Made by a program: the position numbers and the translations under genes
Source: CAYGTK01 sp964352775
GTDB taxonomy: Bacteria; Bacteroidota; Bacteroidia; Chitinophagales; CAIOSU01
Reading direction: 5' to 3'
DNA: 5,373 nt
Assembly (NCBI GenBank): GCA_964352775.1
Contig: CAYGTK010000238.1
Location: 1-5,373 of the forward strand
Shown here: positions 1-5,156 of the stretch, piece after piece
Numbering within the stretch: position 1 is the first letter of the stretch
How the letters are laid out: every line of letters starts with the position of its first letter
The notes under the pieces: generated by a model
The model's database searches: none
Told to the model about the DNA's origin: nothing
What the model saw: the letters and a program-made list of their open reading frames with translations, nothing else

Positions 1-1
1 G

Positions 2-421
2 AAGACCTGGTATACCATTTTTGGTTTAGATAGCTACGACTTGTGGAGCACCCGTAAAATAGCCGATGTGCTTACGTTCGATAAAGAAGGAAAACCCATA
101 TTTGGAGCACCCATTTTTCAGTATACCGATACTACGGGTAAAAAGGAGATAAGGAACAGGATGGTATTGGAATACAAGGCCGATGCCAACGCTACCTTGA
201 ATTTCAATGAAGAAGAGCAGATAATCTTGTTCGATCACTTGATACCTATGCAAGAGAATACCGAAGAGCTCCGCTTCAGTTATGTGCCTGATGGTAGTTA
301 TGAAGGCTTTGAATGGAAGAAAGGCCTATGGCTACACATCAAAAAGATAAAGACCCTAGATATTGGAGATTGGGATGCCCCACCAGTGCCCAAGCCAGTA
401 AAATTCGATGAGGATAAGTAA
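2..421 (+). CDS. 3' part of an uncharacterised conserved protein (5' end outside window)
   Basis: The frame is open from the first complete codon at the left edge, so this is the last 139 residues of a longer protein and its true start is not in the window. A TTG at 41 is an internal Leu, not a convincing start, because coding-like sequence (KTWYTIFGLDSYD) precedes it. Visible marks, counted from the edge, are GKPIFGAPIF at 30-39, a hydrophobic/acidic alternation ending in FDHLIPM at 77-83, WKKGLW at 105-110, and a Pro/Lys-rich tail (APPVPKPVKFDEDK) at 126-139. From memory the GKPxFGAPIF...FDHL layout resembles an unnamed family of Bacteroidota proteins; I cannot assign a function. The remaining part has no membrane segment and looks like a beta-rich soluble domain, but a signal peptide could lie upstream. 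The stop is tandem (TAA at 419-421, TAG at 422-424), and the opposing lipoprotein gene ends only 7 nt further on. Confidence 0.85.
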   Translation, partial: KTWYTIFGLDSYDLWSTRKIADVLTFDKEGKPIFGAPIFQYTDTTGKKEIRNRMVLEYKADANATLNFNEEEQIILFDHLIPMQENTEELRFSYVPDGSYEGFEWKKGLWLHIKKIKTLDIGDWDAPPVPKPVKFDEDK

Positions 422-423
422 TA

Positions 424-445
424 GGGTGCTATTGCGCTAGTACTC
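424..445 (+). terminator. Weak stem-loop after the first gene
   Basis: GGGTGCTA (424-431) can pair with TAGTACTC (438-445) around a six-base loop. In plus-strand RNA this gives eight pairs, two of them G-U wobbles. It sits directly behind the tandem stop of the first gene and overlaps the last codons of the opposing lipoprotein gene. There is no T-tract after it, so it is not a classical intrinsic terminator. In minus-strand RNA the wobbles become A-C mismatches, so it could act in one direction only. It may be a 3'-end stabilising hairpin or chance. Confidence 0.25.
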
Positions 446-932
446 CCAGCATGGGCCTTGAATAGTGGATGAAAATGGTTCTATTGAAGTACACTGGTGC
501 TTTACCCTCTTGTATATCCGAACACCTAAGCAGAATGGTCTTTTCAAATTCTCCACGCATGCTATCGGCTATGGAGAACTGGTAAGCATAAAGGTGCGCT
601 GTATCAGCAGGTAACACTCTACCCCATATCAGGGTGCTATCGCCAAATAAGCCAAAGCCGCCTGTGTTTAGCTTGTTGAGGTAAATGGGACGAGGCAATT
701 CATTCTCCAACTTCATAAAGAAGTTAATGGTGGAGCCTACTTCGCCCAACTTAACATGCAGTTCTTCTTCTGCAAGGTTAAATAATATCGTATCCTGTCT
801 TTCATCAAACACGTCTGCTGTAGATGGAACTTCAGGGCCCACCATTTTTTGCTCGTTATTATTAGGCACTTCACAACTGCTAAAGAGCAGGGCTAGCAGG
901 AGAGTAGCGAGCGAGATGGTTTTGATGGTCAT
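429..932 (-). CDS. Small lipoprotein with DUF1573/Ig-like sandwich pattern
   Basis: This 167-residue protein begins with a type II signal peptide: Lys4, a hydrophobic stretch at 6-17 and the lipobox FSSC with the acceptor Cys20. The mature protein would be a lipid-anchored envelope protein. A polar linker (about 21-45, NNNEQ...) follows. Residues about 58-157 read as a beta sandwich: VGSTINFFMKLEN at 65-77, PIYL at 82-85, DTAHLYAYQF at 110-119, EFEKTILLRCSD at 128-139 and TIFIHYS at 152-158. The order (Gly-Ser, 'F-x-x-x-N', then F-x-K-x-I-x-x-x-S) resembles DUF1573 or related Ig-like domains of Bacteroidota lipoproteins, but the CxC motif often seen there is absent, so the family call is an inference from pattern alone. 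The ATG at 930-932 puts the signal peptide exactly at the N-terminus. It is divergent from the WG-like lipoprotein (96-bp gap) and convergent with the gene on its left (7-bp gap). Function unknown. Confidence 0.85.
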   Translation of the reverse strand: MTIKTISLATLLLALLFSSCEVPNNNEQKMVGPEVPSTADVFDERQDTILFNLAEEELHVKLGEVGSTINFFMKLENELPRPIYLNKLNTGGFGLFGDSTLIWGRVLPADTAHLYAYQFSIADSMRGEFEKTILLRCSDIQEGKAPVYFNRTIFIHYSRPMLGVLAQ

Positions 933-937
933 GGCGA

Positions 938-945
938 TAAATATA
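938..945 (-). promoter_or_regulatory. Possible -7 box of the small lipoprotein gene
   Basis: On the minus strand this reads TATATTTA, one mismatch from the Bacteroidota -7 consensus TAnnTTTG. It ends 5 nt before the ATG, so transcription would start at or next to the start codon. I find no TTG at the expected -33 distance, which makes the call weak. A short inverted repeat, ATAAG-GG-CTTAT (943-954), overlaps it and might be an operator. Confidence 0.25.
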
Positions 946-992
946 AGGGCTTATTCCTTTAGCTAATATGTACTATCAAACAACATCTTTCT

Positions 993-1000
993 TACCTTAG
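993..1000 (+). promoter_or_regulatory. Possible -7 box (TACCTTAG) upstream of the WG-like lipoprotein gene
   Basis: TACCTTAG differs from TAnnTTTG at one position and lies 28 nt before the ATG at 1029, in the 96-bp divergent spacer. This would leave a leader of roughly 20-25 nt. No TTG is found about 20 nt upstream. It competes with a second candidate at 1016-1023, and sequence alone cannot decide between them. Confidence 0.3.
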
Positions 1001-1015
1001 AAATATAGTTTATGT

Positions 1016-1023
1016 TAATTCTG
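1016..1023 (+). promoter_or_regulatory. Alternative -7 box (TAATTCTG) next to the WG-like lipoprotein start
   Basis: TAATTCTG differs from TAnnTTTG at one position and ends 5 nt before the ATG at 1029, the same spacing seen in front of three other genes here. If used, the mRNA would be leaderless or nearly so. No -33 TTG stands at the usual distance. Confidence 0.25.
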
Positions 1024-1028
1024 TTTTA

Positions 1029-2660
1029 ATGAGACCATTTATTACTGCCCTTTTTATGTGTACACTATTTGCCGCCTGTAATGAGCAGCAAAACACGGAA
1101 CCCCCTGTAAGTAGCACGCCTCCAACTGAAGAGGTAGTAGCTGAACCTAAAAGTTCGCCAAAAGATGCATTACCCGCAAAGCCAGCCCGACGTATAGGTG
1201 TGGTAGATACTTTGCTGTCTAAAAATATGTTGGCTAACATACGCAGCTTAAGGGAAGATTATGGCGATGTGCTAGCTTACTCTGAATGGGATGGGATATT
1301 GTACTACTACATCGCCAGCAAACCGCTGAAGGGAAAGTACAACGTATTTTCAAAAGAAAACTTGGATGATGCTAAAATAGGCTTGGTAATGGGAAATGGT
1401 CAACTAGTACTACAACCCCTTTACGATAAGATATACAACCCCAACACCACTGTAATAGGCGGTATAGTTACTGAAAAAGGTGGGTTAAGGGGGCTTTTTA
1501 TGCCCGAGCGTAGTCTTTACATTGAACCCACTTACGACCAGATATACCCCAGTAGTGTAGATAGTGTGCTGGCGTATGTAAAAAAGAAAGGTGAACTGGG
1601 TTACCTAAACCAAGATGGTGAAGAGGTGATGGATGGCTACATGCAAGATATGTTAGCCAGCATAATGAATTGGCAGGTGAGTAATGAGGATGCCAATTTT
1701 GTAGATGTCTTAATGATAGATGATGCTTATACCTTTAAAACAGATGAACGACTGGAATCGGCCAATGGGGTGATGCTACTGCCGAGTTATATTAACGAAT
1801 GGGGTTTAGAGGAAAATGGTGAAAACGATCTGATACCTACTGGTAAAGATGATCTTTATTATGAGGGTACATACACCAATAGCGTAGAAGTTAGTGAGGT
1901 GCAAGAGGTGTCTACTGGCATTTGGGCGCTTGTTACTGATTTTATGGACCATGGAATAGGCATTAGGTCTGACTACATAAGAACGAAGAAATACTTAGTT
2001 ACTGTAGATAATAGTAATACTCCCATTGAGAAGATTAAATTATCTGATGCATCTGATGATGTCTACGCCCTTTGTAATATAAATGCCAAGATTAAAATTA
2101 TAGACCAACGCGTAAAAAATACTGATACCCAAGAGGAGATAATCAGTAGTGCACAACCCTATAATTTAGTAATAGAAACCTATACCCAAGGTGCGTTAAA
2201 TGGATATGATAAATATGATGAAGCGGTAAGCTACAGCTACATTGGTGTGAAATACGATGGAAAGACCGAACAGATGGCCACTGCTCGCATTTGGGATTGT
2301 ACCAAGTTTGTTTTCATGGACGAGAGCTACTTTAAAGGATGCTTTGCTCAAGGGATGAACGAAAGGGATGAGCATGGTCGTTCTACCATACAGATCACCC
2401 AGCACCTAGCTGCTGAAGATCTAGATATTATGCGAAATGAAATTTACGCGGAGTACGGTTACCGTTTTAAAAGCGATAAATGGGATAAGTACTTTGCTAA
2501 TAAGCCTTGGTACACCCCGCGTTTTGATAATGTGGATGATCAACTAAATCCCTATGAGAAGCATAATATTGCCCTAATAGTAAAAATGAAGCAAGAGTTG
2601 CTGAACAGCGGTGATGAACTATTGCAAACCAGAAGATCTCAATATAGTGCAGCGGGCTAG
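1029..2660 (+). CDS. Large lipoprotein with degenerate WG-type repeats
   Basis: The 543-residue product starts with a type II signal peptide: Arg2, a hydrophobic core at 3-16 and the lipobox FAAC with acceptor Cys17. A Pro/Thr/Glu-rich linker (about 22-54) should place the body of the protein away from the membrane. Residues about 117-203 carry three units resembling WG repeats (WG_beta_rep type): IGLVMGNGQLVLQPLYDKI at 117-135, RGLFMPERSLYIEPTYDQI at 154-172 and LGYLNQDGEEV at 190-200. The Trp of the canonical 'WG' is replaced by Ile, Arg and Leu, so a profile search could miss them. The remaining 340 residues are acidic and Tyr-rich, without a motif I recognise; WDCTKF and SYFKGCF lie around 410-430. 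There are no catalytic signatures, so a binding or structural envelope role is an inference. The ATG at 1029 is chosen because it puts the signal peptide at the N-terminus. Its 3' end overlaps the DUF2306 gene by 47 nt. Confidence 0.9.
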   Translation: MRPFITALFMCTLFAACNEQQNTEPPVSSTPPTEEVVAEPKSSPKDALPAKPARRIGVVDTLLSKNMLANIRSLREDYGDVLAYSEWDGILYYYIASKPLKGKYNVFSKENLDDAKIGLVMGNGQLVLQPLYDKIYNPNTTVIGGIVTEKGGLRGLFMPERSLYIEPTYDQIYPSSVDSVLAYVKKKGELGYLNQDGEEVMDGYMQDMLASIMNWQVSNEDANFVDVLMIDDAYTFKTDERLESANGVMLLPSYINEWGLEENGENDLIPTGKDDLYYEGTYTNSVEVSEVQEVSTGIWALVTDFMDHGIGIRSDYIRTKKYLVTVDNSNTPIEKIKLSDASDDVYALCNINAKIKIIDQRVKNTDTQEEIISSAQPYNLVIETYTQGALNGYDKYDEAVSYSYIGVKYDGKTEQMATARIWDCTKFVFMDESYFKGCFAQGMNERDEHGRSTIQITQHLAAEDLDIMRNEIYAEYGYRFKSDKWDKYFANKPWYTPRFDNVDDQLNPYEKHNIALIVKMKQELLNSGDELLQTRRSQYSAAG

Positions 2661-3264
2661 GTGGCCGCTTTCCATATTACTGGTGTTTATTGGGCTGCTA
2701 ATTGTAAGTACTTACCCCAAATTCATTCCACCCACATTTGAAGGCTTTTTGTTCGATAAGCAGCAGGTGTTCTATAGCTATTATGTCTATGTTTTTTACG
2801 CACACTTATTTGCTGCAGCCATAGCTTTGTTTTCAGCAGTAGTGCAGGTATTATCTGCGGCGCATAACAAAATGAGGATACACCGGCTAGTAGGTAAGGT
2901 GTATATAGCGGTAGTATTATTGGCCGCTGCGCCATCGGGCTTTGTAATGGCTTTTCATGCCATTGGGGGTAGGCTAGGGGTACTCAATTTTGTAGTGCTT
3001 AGTTGCCTCTGGTGGGTAACCAGCTTTATCGGTTGGCGAAGGGTGGTAACAGGCAATGTATCTGCTCACCGTCGCTGGATGTATCGCAGCTTTGTGCTGG
3101 CCGCTTCGGCAGTATTTCTTCGTATTTACAGCTATATCTTTTTCGGAGTAGTAGATTGGGTTACAGATGAAGCCTACCTAATGGCCAGTATACTCTCTTG
3201 GCTGCCGAACTTGATATTATTAGAGCTATATCTACGTGCTAAACCAGCTCTCTCTAATTCTTAA
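2614..3264 (+). CDS. DUF2306-family multi-pass membrane protein
   Basis: The 216-residue protein has about six hydrophobic segments (roughly 17-36, 58-80, 96-114, 123-141, 160-178 and 186-208). It matches the DUF2306 pattern: FYAHLFAAAIALFSAVVQ at 61-78, RIHRLVGKVY at 88-97, FHAIGG at 114-119, and AHRRWMYRS...AVFLRIY at 151-172. The function of the family is not established. His64, His90, His115 and His152 lie in or beside membrane segments, an arrangement compatible with heme or metal binding as in b561-type proteins; that is only an inference. I chose ATG 2614. GTG 2611 directly before it and GTG 2647 are alternatives, since all three leave the first membrane segment intact. With ATG 2614 it overlaps the WG-like lipoprotein gene by 47 nt in the +1 frame, so translation is probably coupled. 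Its TAA overlaps the stop codon of the opposing Nudix gene. Confidence 0.85.
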   Translation: MNYCKPEDLNIVQRARWPLSILLVFIGLLIVSTYPKFIPPTFEGFLFDKQQVFYSYYVYVFYAHLFAAAIALFSAVVQVLSAAHNKMRIHRLVGKVYIAVVLLAAAPSGFVMAFHAIGGRLGVLNFVVLSCLWWVTSFIGWRRVVTGNVSAHRRWMYRSFVLAASAVFLRIYSYIFFGVVDWVTDEAYLMASILSWLPNLILLELYLRAKPALSNS

Positions 3265-3836
3265 CCACCCAAAAACTCCTTCACCCACTCTCCATGATCA
3301 ATATGCCAATTGCTTACCTCATCAGGGTGGTGGAAGGCTAAGTCTAGGCTTTCGTGACTTAGGGTGAGTTTGCCACCAGTTATCCTACATTGATACAGCA
3401 CATGGTACGAGGTAAAAGCCACGGGCCAGTCGCCCGGTAGGCGGTGCTGTAGCTTTATCATTTGCTGTACCTCTACATCGTAACCTGTTTCTTCTTTTAG
3501 TTCGCGTACTACTATCTCTTCGGGTATTTCTCCGCATTCGGCCCAGCCGCCGGGCAGTCCCCAGCATTTATCGTCGCGGCGTTGTTCCAGTAGTATTCGG
3601 CCTTTGTCGTCTACTACCAGTCCGTTCACGCCTAGCTTGGGGGTTTGGTAGTGCGAGTTCTGAAGGAAGTAATTGCGTATCTGTTCTTGGTCTACATCCA
3701 GTACTTCCGCATAGCGTTGGCTACACAGTTCCAGTATCTGCTCAAAGCGGGCCTTGTCGTAGCCACTTTCGGTAAAGGTGAGTCCGTTGCGAGCAATAGC
3801 GCCCACCTGTTCTAGAAATTTGCTGATGGTATCCAT
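3261..3836 (-). CDS. Nudix hydrolase with NUDIX_N domain
   Basis: The product is a 191-residue soluble, probably cytoplasmic pyrophosphohydrolase of nucleoside diphosphates linked to another group X. Residues about 4-62 form the helical NUDIX_N-type domain (FLEQVGAIARNGLTFTESGYD at its core). The Nudix fold follows from about 67 (PKLGVNGLVV). The Nudix box is complete at 97-119: Gly97, Glu103, Arg111-Glu112-Leu113, Glu115-Glu116, Gly118, fitting GX5EX7REUXEEXGU, with Tyr119 in the last aliphatic position. The Glu residues should bind the catalytic divalent metal. Upstream of the box, WGLPGGW (92-98) is typical. Family relatives act on ADP-ribose, CDP-choline or nucleotide sugars; the substrate here cannot be read from the sequence. 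GC looks higher than in the neighbours. The gene is divergent from the desaturase (54-bp shared spacer with a palindrome) and overlaps the DUF2306 gene tail-to-tail by 4 bp, the TTAA holding both stops. Confidence 0.95.
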   Translation of the reverse strand: MDTISKFLEQVGAIARNGLTFTESGYDKARFEQILELCSQRYAEVLDVDQEQIRNYFLQNSHYQTPKLGVNGLVVDDKGRILLEQRRDDKCWGLPGGWAECGEIPEEIVVRELKEETGYDVEVQQMIKLQHRLPGDWPVAFTSYHVLYQCRITGGKLTLSHESLDLAFHHPDEVSNWHIDHGEWVKEFLGG

Positions 3837-3841
3837 GTAGC

Positions 3842-3849
3842 TAAAATTA
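3842..3849 (-). promoter_or_regulatory. Possible -7 box of the Nudix gene
   Basis: On the minus strand this is TAATTTTA, one mismatch from TAnnTTTG, ending 5 nt before the Nudix ATG. The expected -33 region, around plus positions 3868-3874, shows no TTG. The box lies just beside the 3853-3866 palindrome, so a protein bound there would probably affect it. Confidence 0.3.
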
Positions 3850-3852
3850 GTA

Positions 3853-3866
3853 ATTGACCGGTTAAT
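3853..3866. promoter_or_regulatory. Near-perfect 14-bp palindrome, candidate operator
   Basis: ATTGACC and GGTTAAT form an inverted repeat with no spacer; six of seven pairs match, and the exception is G3856 opposite T3863. It lies in the middle of the 54-bp spacer between the divergent Nudix and desaturase genes. It covers the TTG at 3854-3856, which serves as the desaturase -33 element, and begins 3 bp upstream of the candidate Nudix -7 box. This is where a dimeric regulator could control both genes. No regulator gene is in the window. Confidence 0.45.
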
Positions 3867-3884
3867 CCATATCGCTTAACTTTG
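3854..3884 (+). promoter_or_regulatory. Bacteroidota-type promoter of the desaturase gene
   Basis: A -33 element TTG (3854-3856) is followed after 20 nt by a perfect -7 element TAACTTTG (3877-3884; consensus TAnnTTTG). This is the best promoter in the window. The box ends 6 nt before the ATG at 3891, so transcription should begin at, or a base or two from, the start codon. The -33 part overlaps the palindrome at 3853-3866. Confidence 0.65.
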
Positions 3885-3890
3885 GTAAGC

Positions 3891-4853
3891 ATGTTGAACG
3901 TGAATACTATACTAAGCCGCCAAGAGATAAAAGACCTGTTGGTAAAAAGCGACCTAAAGGCCGCATGGGAAGTAGCCAGCACTTGGTTGATGCTAGCCCT
4001 GGCCTTCGGATTGGTTTATGTACACCCTACTTGGTACACGGTGTTTATAGCTTGGATATTGGTAGGGGCAAGGCAATTGGCCTTAGCTATATTGATGCAC
4101 GACATGAGTCACGGCGGTATGTTCAAAACCAAATGGCTTAACAATTGGGTAGGAAACTGGCTTTGTGGCTACCCCATATTTCACAATGCCGATGCTTATC
4201 GCACGTACCACTTAGATCACCACAAATTCACGGGAACGGAGAAAGACCCCGATATTCTATTAAAAAAGGGGTACCCCACCGCCAAGTTCAGCATGATGCG
4301 CAAACTTGGCCGCGATCTTAGTGGCTTATCAGGTATTAAAGCTCATGCAGCCATTCTATTAATGCACTTGGGCTATATGCAATACAGCCTTGGCGGATTG
4401 GCCATTTGGTACAGTAAAGAGGGAAAACGCTGGTGGCATTACGTACGCACAGGTGGTATCAACTTAGCAGGCCCCATTGTTACCAACTTGGTGTTGTTCG
4501 GCATATTTTGGGCCATCGGTATGCCGCTATTGTATGTGCTTTGGATAGTAAGTATGCTAACCACAGGAATGTTATTTACCCGCATCCGATCCATTGCTGA
4601 GCATGGTATGACCCCTGATACCGAAGATGCCCTACAGAACACACGCACCACCAAGGCCAACTGGTGGCAGAAGTTACTCTTCGCTCCACATAATGTGCAT
4701 TACCACCTAGAGCACCACATGCTAATGACCGTACCCAGCTACAACCTACCCAGTATGCACAAGCTGCTACAAGAGAAGGGTGCATTAGAGAATGCCTGCG
4801 TAGCAGAAAATTACCAAGAGGTGTTCAGGGCTGCTGTTGTGCTGGCTGAGTGA
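3891..4853 (+). CDS. Membrane fatty acid desaturase (three His boxes)
   Basis: This 320-residue integral membrane di-iron enzyme of the fatty acid desaturase superfamily should introduce a double bond (or hydroxyl) into an acyl or related lipid chain using O2 and an electron donor. The three His boxes are present: HDMSH at 70-74, HLDHH at 107-111 and HLEHH at 272-276, with Asn268 ahead of the third as in many family members, plus His238 (EHGMTP) as a likely further ligand. Hydrophobic segments lie at about 30-44, 48-68, 153-173, 192-210 and 212-229. The C-terminal VPSYNLPSMHKLL (281-293) is typical of the family. Length is normal for the shorter bacterial forms, with no fused cytochrome b5 or ferredoxin domain, so the electron donor must be separate. 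Regiospecificity and substrate cannot be told. ATG 3891 is preferred over an in-frame TTG at 3882 because that TTG is part of the -7 promoter box. There is no Shine-Dalgarno sequence. Confidence 0.93.
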   Translation: MLNVNTILSRQEIKDLLVKSDLKAAWEVASTWLMLALAFGLVYVHPTWYTVFIAWILVGARQLALAILMHDMSHGGMFKTKWLNNWVGNWLCGYPIFHNADAYRTYHLDHHKFTGTEKDPDILLKKGYPTAKFSMMRKLGRDLSGLSGIKAHAAILLMHLGYMQYSLGGLAIWYSKEGKRWWHYVRTGGINLAGPIVTNLVLFGIFWAIGMPLLYVLWIVSMLTTGMLFTRIRSIAEHGMTPDTEDALQNTRTTKANWWQKLLFAPHNVHYHLEHHMLMTVPSYNLPSMHKLLQEKGALENACVAENYQEVFRAAVVLAE

Positions 4854-4904
4854 TGATATAGGTCTTTTTATTGTAATTATATTATTAGTTTACTGTCAAT
4901 TACT

Positions 4905-4912
4905 TACATTAG
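4905..4912 (+). promoter_or_regulatory. Possible -7 box upstream of the TM2 gene
   Basis: TACATTAG is one mismatch from TAnnTTTG, with the same TTAG ending as the box at 993-1000. It lies 20 nt before the TM2 ATG in an A/T-rich 79-bp spacer. No good -33 TTG is seen, so the gene could instead be read through from the desaturase. Confidence 0.3.
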
Positions 4913-4932
4913 TAACATATAAAAATGTGATT

Positions 4933-5148
4933 ATGAAATCTAAAGTTGTTGCTTACCTCTTCTGGTTCTTTTTGGGGGCGTTTTCCGTTCATCGTTTCTA
5001 CCTTGGAAAGATAGGTTCTGGAATAATCTATCTACTGACAGGACAATTGTTTGGTATTGGATGGATAGTTGACTTGTTCTTATTAAGTGGAATGGTAGAT
5101 AATTATAATAATAAGGTGGAAATAGATCACCTGAAACGGAGAGCATAA
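4933..5148 (+). CDS. Small TM2-domain membrane protein
   Basis: The 71-residue product is almost entirely a TM2 domain: a first membrane segment at about 5-19 (VVAYLFWFFLGAFSV), the signature HRFYLG at 20-25, a Gly-rich turn with a second segment at about 29-51 (LLTGQLFGIGW...DLFLL) containing Trp44 and Asp47, and a charged tail (NNKVEIDHLKRRA). Both ends of this family are short and the molecular role is unknown; bacterial members are common, often as stand-alone proteins like this. ATG 4933 is chosen because MKSKVVAYL is the usual beginning. The frame stays open upstream to a TTG at 4837 inside the desaturase gene, but the added residues look unlike the family. The start is preceded by an A-rich run (about 4918-4925) rather than a Shine-Dalgarno sequence, and by an ATG-TGA minimal frame at 4925-4930. 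It is less GC-rich than its neighbours. It ends 6 nt from an opposing reading frame. Confidence 0.88.
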   Translation: MKSKVVAYLFWFFLGAFSVHRFYLGKIGSGIIYLLTGQLFGIGWIVDLFLLSGMVDNYNNKVEIDHLKRRA

Positions 5149-5156
5149 GATCCGTT
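5135..5156. terminator. Short inverted repeat at the TM2 3' end
   Basis: AACGGA (5135-5140) and TCCGTT (5151-5156) are perfect inverted copies around a 10-base loop that holds the TM2 stop codon; the right arm also includes two bases of the opposing frame's stop. The symmetry would allow it to fold in both transcripts. The stem is only six pairs and there is no T-tract on either side, so it may be a weak bidirectional 3'-end signal or chance. Confidence 0.25.

Noticed and set aside
44..112. Direct repeat TGGAGCACCC (44-53 and 103-112)
   Set aside because: The two copies fall in different codon frames of one gene, with no further copies nearby, so they look coincidental.
685..966. Open plus-strand frame opposite the small lipoprotein gene
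   Set aside because: It is antisense to a gene with a clear lipobox, its translation is low-complexity and Ser-rich, and it has no motif.
1010..1240. Open minus-strand frame opposite the start of the WG-like lipoprotein gene
   Set aside because: It lies over the signal peptide and Pro-rich linker of a convincing gene; its Gly/Ser-rich translation reflects the other strand.
3219..3258. Inverted repeat ATTAGAG / CTCTAAT near the end of the DUF2306 gene
   Set aside because: Seven A/T-rich pairs around a 26-base loop without a T-tract inside coding DNA are not enough to call a terminator.
3385..3567. Second minus-strand frame inside the Nudix gene
   Set aside because: An Arg/Thr-rich translation is expected from a shifted frame of the GC-richer Nudix gene.
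3882..3890. Upstream TTG start for the desaturase
   Set aside because: The TTG is the end of the TAACTTTG promoter box and would precede the expected transcription start.
4439..4785. Two overlapping minus-strand frames opposite the desaturase
   Set aside because: Both are antisense to the desaturase segment that includes the third His box, and neither resembles a protein family.
4837..4932. Upstream TTG start for the TM2 protein inside the desaturase gene
   Set aside because: The extra 32 residues do not resemble the N-terminus of TM2 proteins, and ATG 4933 gives the usual beginning.
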